60,000 nt of DNA from Lineus longissimus. Taxonomy: Eukaryota; Nemertea; Pilidiophora; Heteronemertea; Lineidae. The DNA is taken from positions 16,990,001 to 17,050,000 of the forward strand of contig NC_088319.1 in the NCBI RefSeq assembly GCF_910592395.1. Reading direction: 5' to 3'. Shown here piece after piece: positions 57,991 to 60,000 of the stretch (position 1 is the first letter of the stretch; every line of letters begins with the position of its first letter). The translations under genes were made by a program, and so were the position numbers. Below the pieces are notes generated by a model. That model saw only the letters and a program-made list of their open reading frames with translations. It did not search any database and was not told the DNA's origin.

Positions 57991-60000
57991 CCATAGAATA
58001 TGCTGAAGACGTTAAAAGGTCAAGTGACCATCTGTGAACACGATTGGAGCCATGAGCTACTTCGTTTCTGTGGCTTTTTCGTGTTGAATAGGCCACGATC
58101 ACTCCTCTAGGCATTTCGTAGAAGCGAGATCGTCGTATATAGATCAACACGATAACCATTTAACGATGACCGCAGATACAAGATTACCATCGTCACATAG
58201 GTACTATATACATGATGATTATTGGTTGTTCTACATATATTTCATGAACTTTTTTGTTGGAAGAGCGAAACGCCAATAAAACCTTCTCTAGGCAGACTTT
58301 TCCTTTAGTTTGTGAGATTGTTTCTCGAAGATCGGCGCATACCATCCTACAATAACAAGCTAATTGTCAGGATGTGCCCTTTCACGCTTTTAGCGTAAAA
58401 GCAAAGAAGGACCGGAAAGCCGACTATTCTTACCCAGATTCCATTGGCCATGTGCTTGACTAGTGGTAGAAACACCAGACACCCACTTGGGAAATGTCAC
58501 CCAGGTAATTGGACATATCTTCTTAATAAGCTGCGTCTTGTTGCTGATTATGGCTGACCTAATCGGGGAAGTGCTTGCGAGGAATATCCACGTAGTTTAT
58601 TACTAGAGTTCGTACTGTGGGTTCCCCTTTCTGACTCAGTGTTCCTCCACATCGTTCAGTGAACGCTTACAAAAAACAAGAGGAAAACGTTTTTTTCAAG
58701 ATCATGACGCTGTTTATTGTATTCGTTTTTGAGATACATTTGAAAACATCCTCGGACGGCATGTTTAGAATGGGTAACTTTACAGAAGAAGGAGAAAGGA
58801 AACTAGAGAAGGAGAACCAAAGAATCATTAGGGTAACTCTACAAGGCCTCTGGTTTCCTTCTAATAGTTTTCGTTCACCAAGTTTCGCACAGTCTGCGCA
58901 GTGCGCTGGCGAGTGTCTGAATGATCCATAGTCCGAAGAACGTATGAGTTGTGTTACACAAAGAAATGATTAGTATTTGCCTGACACACACAATGATCTT
59001 AAGCTGTTGGCATGAAAAGGCCATCTATCGTGTCTATTCAAATCTGCATGCCTCAGTTAGTTTTCTCTTTGTGTTTTAGTTGTAGTCTTTGTCCAACCGC
59101 ATGTTTGGTAATATGACTTCATCACAATTGATTCATTGTCCCCTGTTATTTTGTAAGTGTTCGTGGGCTGCTAATTGTGGGTCCTTTTGTTCTTCTACCA
59201 GGCGTTTAGCGAGTGTTATGCACTATAAGCGAACTTCCATATTGGCTTCCTTTTTTCATGCCACTTGGTTTCCACACTGGGAACCAAACACAGAGCACAT
59301 ATTTATATTTTGATGAATATCAACTAGACCTAACTAACTCGTCATTCATAACACGCAACATCAGATTTACATTAGTCAACATGGGAAAGACACAACTGTT
59401 GCTCGATAATAACCAACATTATTGAAACACAAAGGTCTGCGTTTTAGTTCAACAACTGTTATTTTATTGACTAATATGCAGTCCAGTGATGCGTAGTCGC
59501 GGCGTGGGTGGACCACTTTATCGAAATTGACTGCATTCTATAGTGGAAATGTTAGGTATTTAATGGGCTGGACAAAACTCCTCTCCTATTGTCAGTTGTT
59601 TATGTTATCGTTATCATATCTATTCCGAGCATGTCTCCTTCATTGGCTGTAAAGAACAATACCAAAATAGAATCAAAATACGAATGCCTGGAGGAGAAAT
59701 TTATCACTTTCCAGACAAATGGCCACCGTTGGTATCAGACATTTTGAAAGGTTTCCTGTTTTAGAAAATACAAGCTGGGTAAATGTGCACTTTCTTAGAT
59801 TACTGTAATCATACCAGCGCAGTGAAATGTTCAGACTGTCGTTTCTCCACGTTTGGGGACTGCTCGAAAATAGAGTGGTCTGTTTAGTTAGAGTATATTC
59901 GTGTTACAGTAGCGCCCATAGACCCGTGACAGCGTACAGTTACTAGTATTCTTTCAAGCTTGCTCAAGAAAACCTACATCGTGTTTGTGCGCCACCTACA
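57991..60000. other. No recognisable gene
   Basis: Frames at 58659-58931 and 59089-59425 (+) are short and unrecognised. A 7 bp hairpin GCTTTTA / TAAAAGC lies at 58386-58402. It does not match the histone 3' stem-loop consensus. Confidence 0.45.

Noticed and set aside
58386-58402. Histone mRNA 3' stem-loop
   Set aside because: Stem and loop bases do not match the conserved histone consensus, and no histone frame is present.

Overview
The window reads as non-coding nuclear DNA from an animal, most likely a marine invertebrate. It is AT-leaning and shows no operon structure, no open frame longer than about 160 codons outside simple repeats, and no RNA operon. It carries many short tandem repeats and small inverted-repeat elements. 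The guess of a marine invertebrate (echinoderm, hemichordate, amphioxus or mollusc) rests on two repeats whose general appearance I recall from such genomes: a ~1.1 kb element at 34.6-35.7 kb and a 178 bp CAGTAGAACC-ended element at 36.5 kb. This was not tested by any search.

I recognise no protein-coding gene with confidence. At roughly 5-6% stop codons per frame, 60 kb read in six frames should give many chance open frames of about 100 codons and around one of about 150. That is what is seen, so short ORFs are not evidence of genes here. A few patches look slightly more coding-like and are listed at low confidence: 8809-9242 (-), 12285-12795 (+, two stops), 18405-18616 (+, Cys/His-rich with an acceptor-like site), 27814-28203 (+) and 45217-45615 (-).

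Layout. 0-10 kb: featureless DNA, a G-run, a decayed minisatellite (5.99-6.24 kb) and a G-quadruplex motif (7.8 kb). 10-24 kb: mostly unassigned, with palindromes, a YY1/CCAAT/CRE-type motif cluster (14.7 kb) and duplications. 24-33 kb: a 29 bp duplication, copy A of a 126 bp inverted-repeat element (27.7 kb), an 86 bp tandem array (30.5 kb) and a decayed minisatellite (31.7-32.0 kb). 34.5-37.3 kb is the densest part: a three-unit ~1.1 kb repeat, a pogo/Tigger-like MITE with TA target duplication, a decayed minisatellite and a 70 bp duplication. 43-50 kb: copy B of the 126 bp element with an adjacent perfect hairpin, a trinucleotide array, a pure (TTATA)61 array, a 37 bp-arm hairpin between direct repeats, and a tRNA-like SINE-head fragment. 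50-60 kb: an inverted repeat and duplication at 52.5 kb, and a tandem E-box repeat abutting a YY1-type motif at 57.9 kb.

The most interesting object is the 34.6-35.7 kb repeat. Each of its three ~300 bp units carries a CTCF-like core and, about 130-150 bp further on, a composite of three nuclear-receptor half-sites in constant geometry (TGACCT, 8 bp, AGGTCA, 3 bp, AGGTCA). If the family is dispersed and bound, it could spread insulator or hormone-response sites. This is a motif-based inference only.
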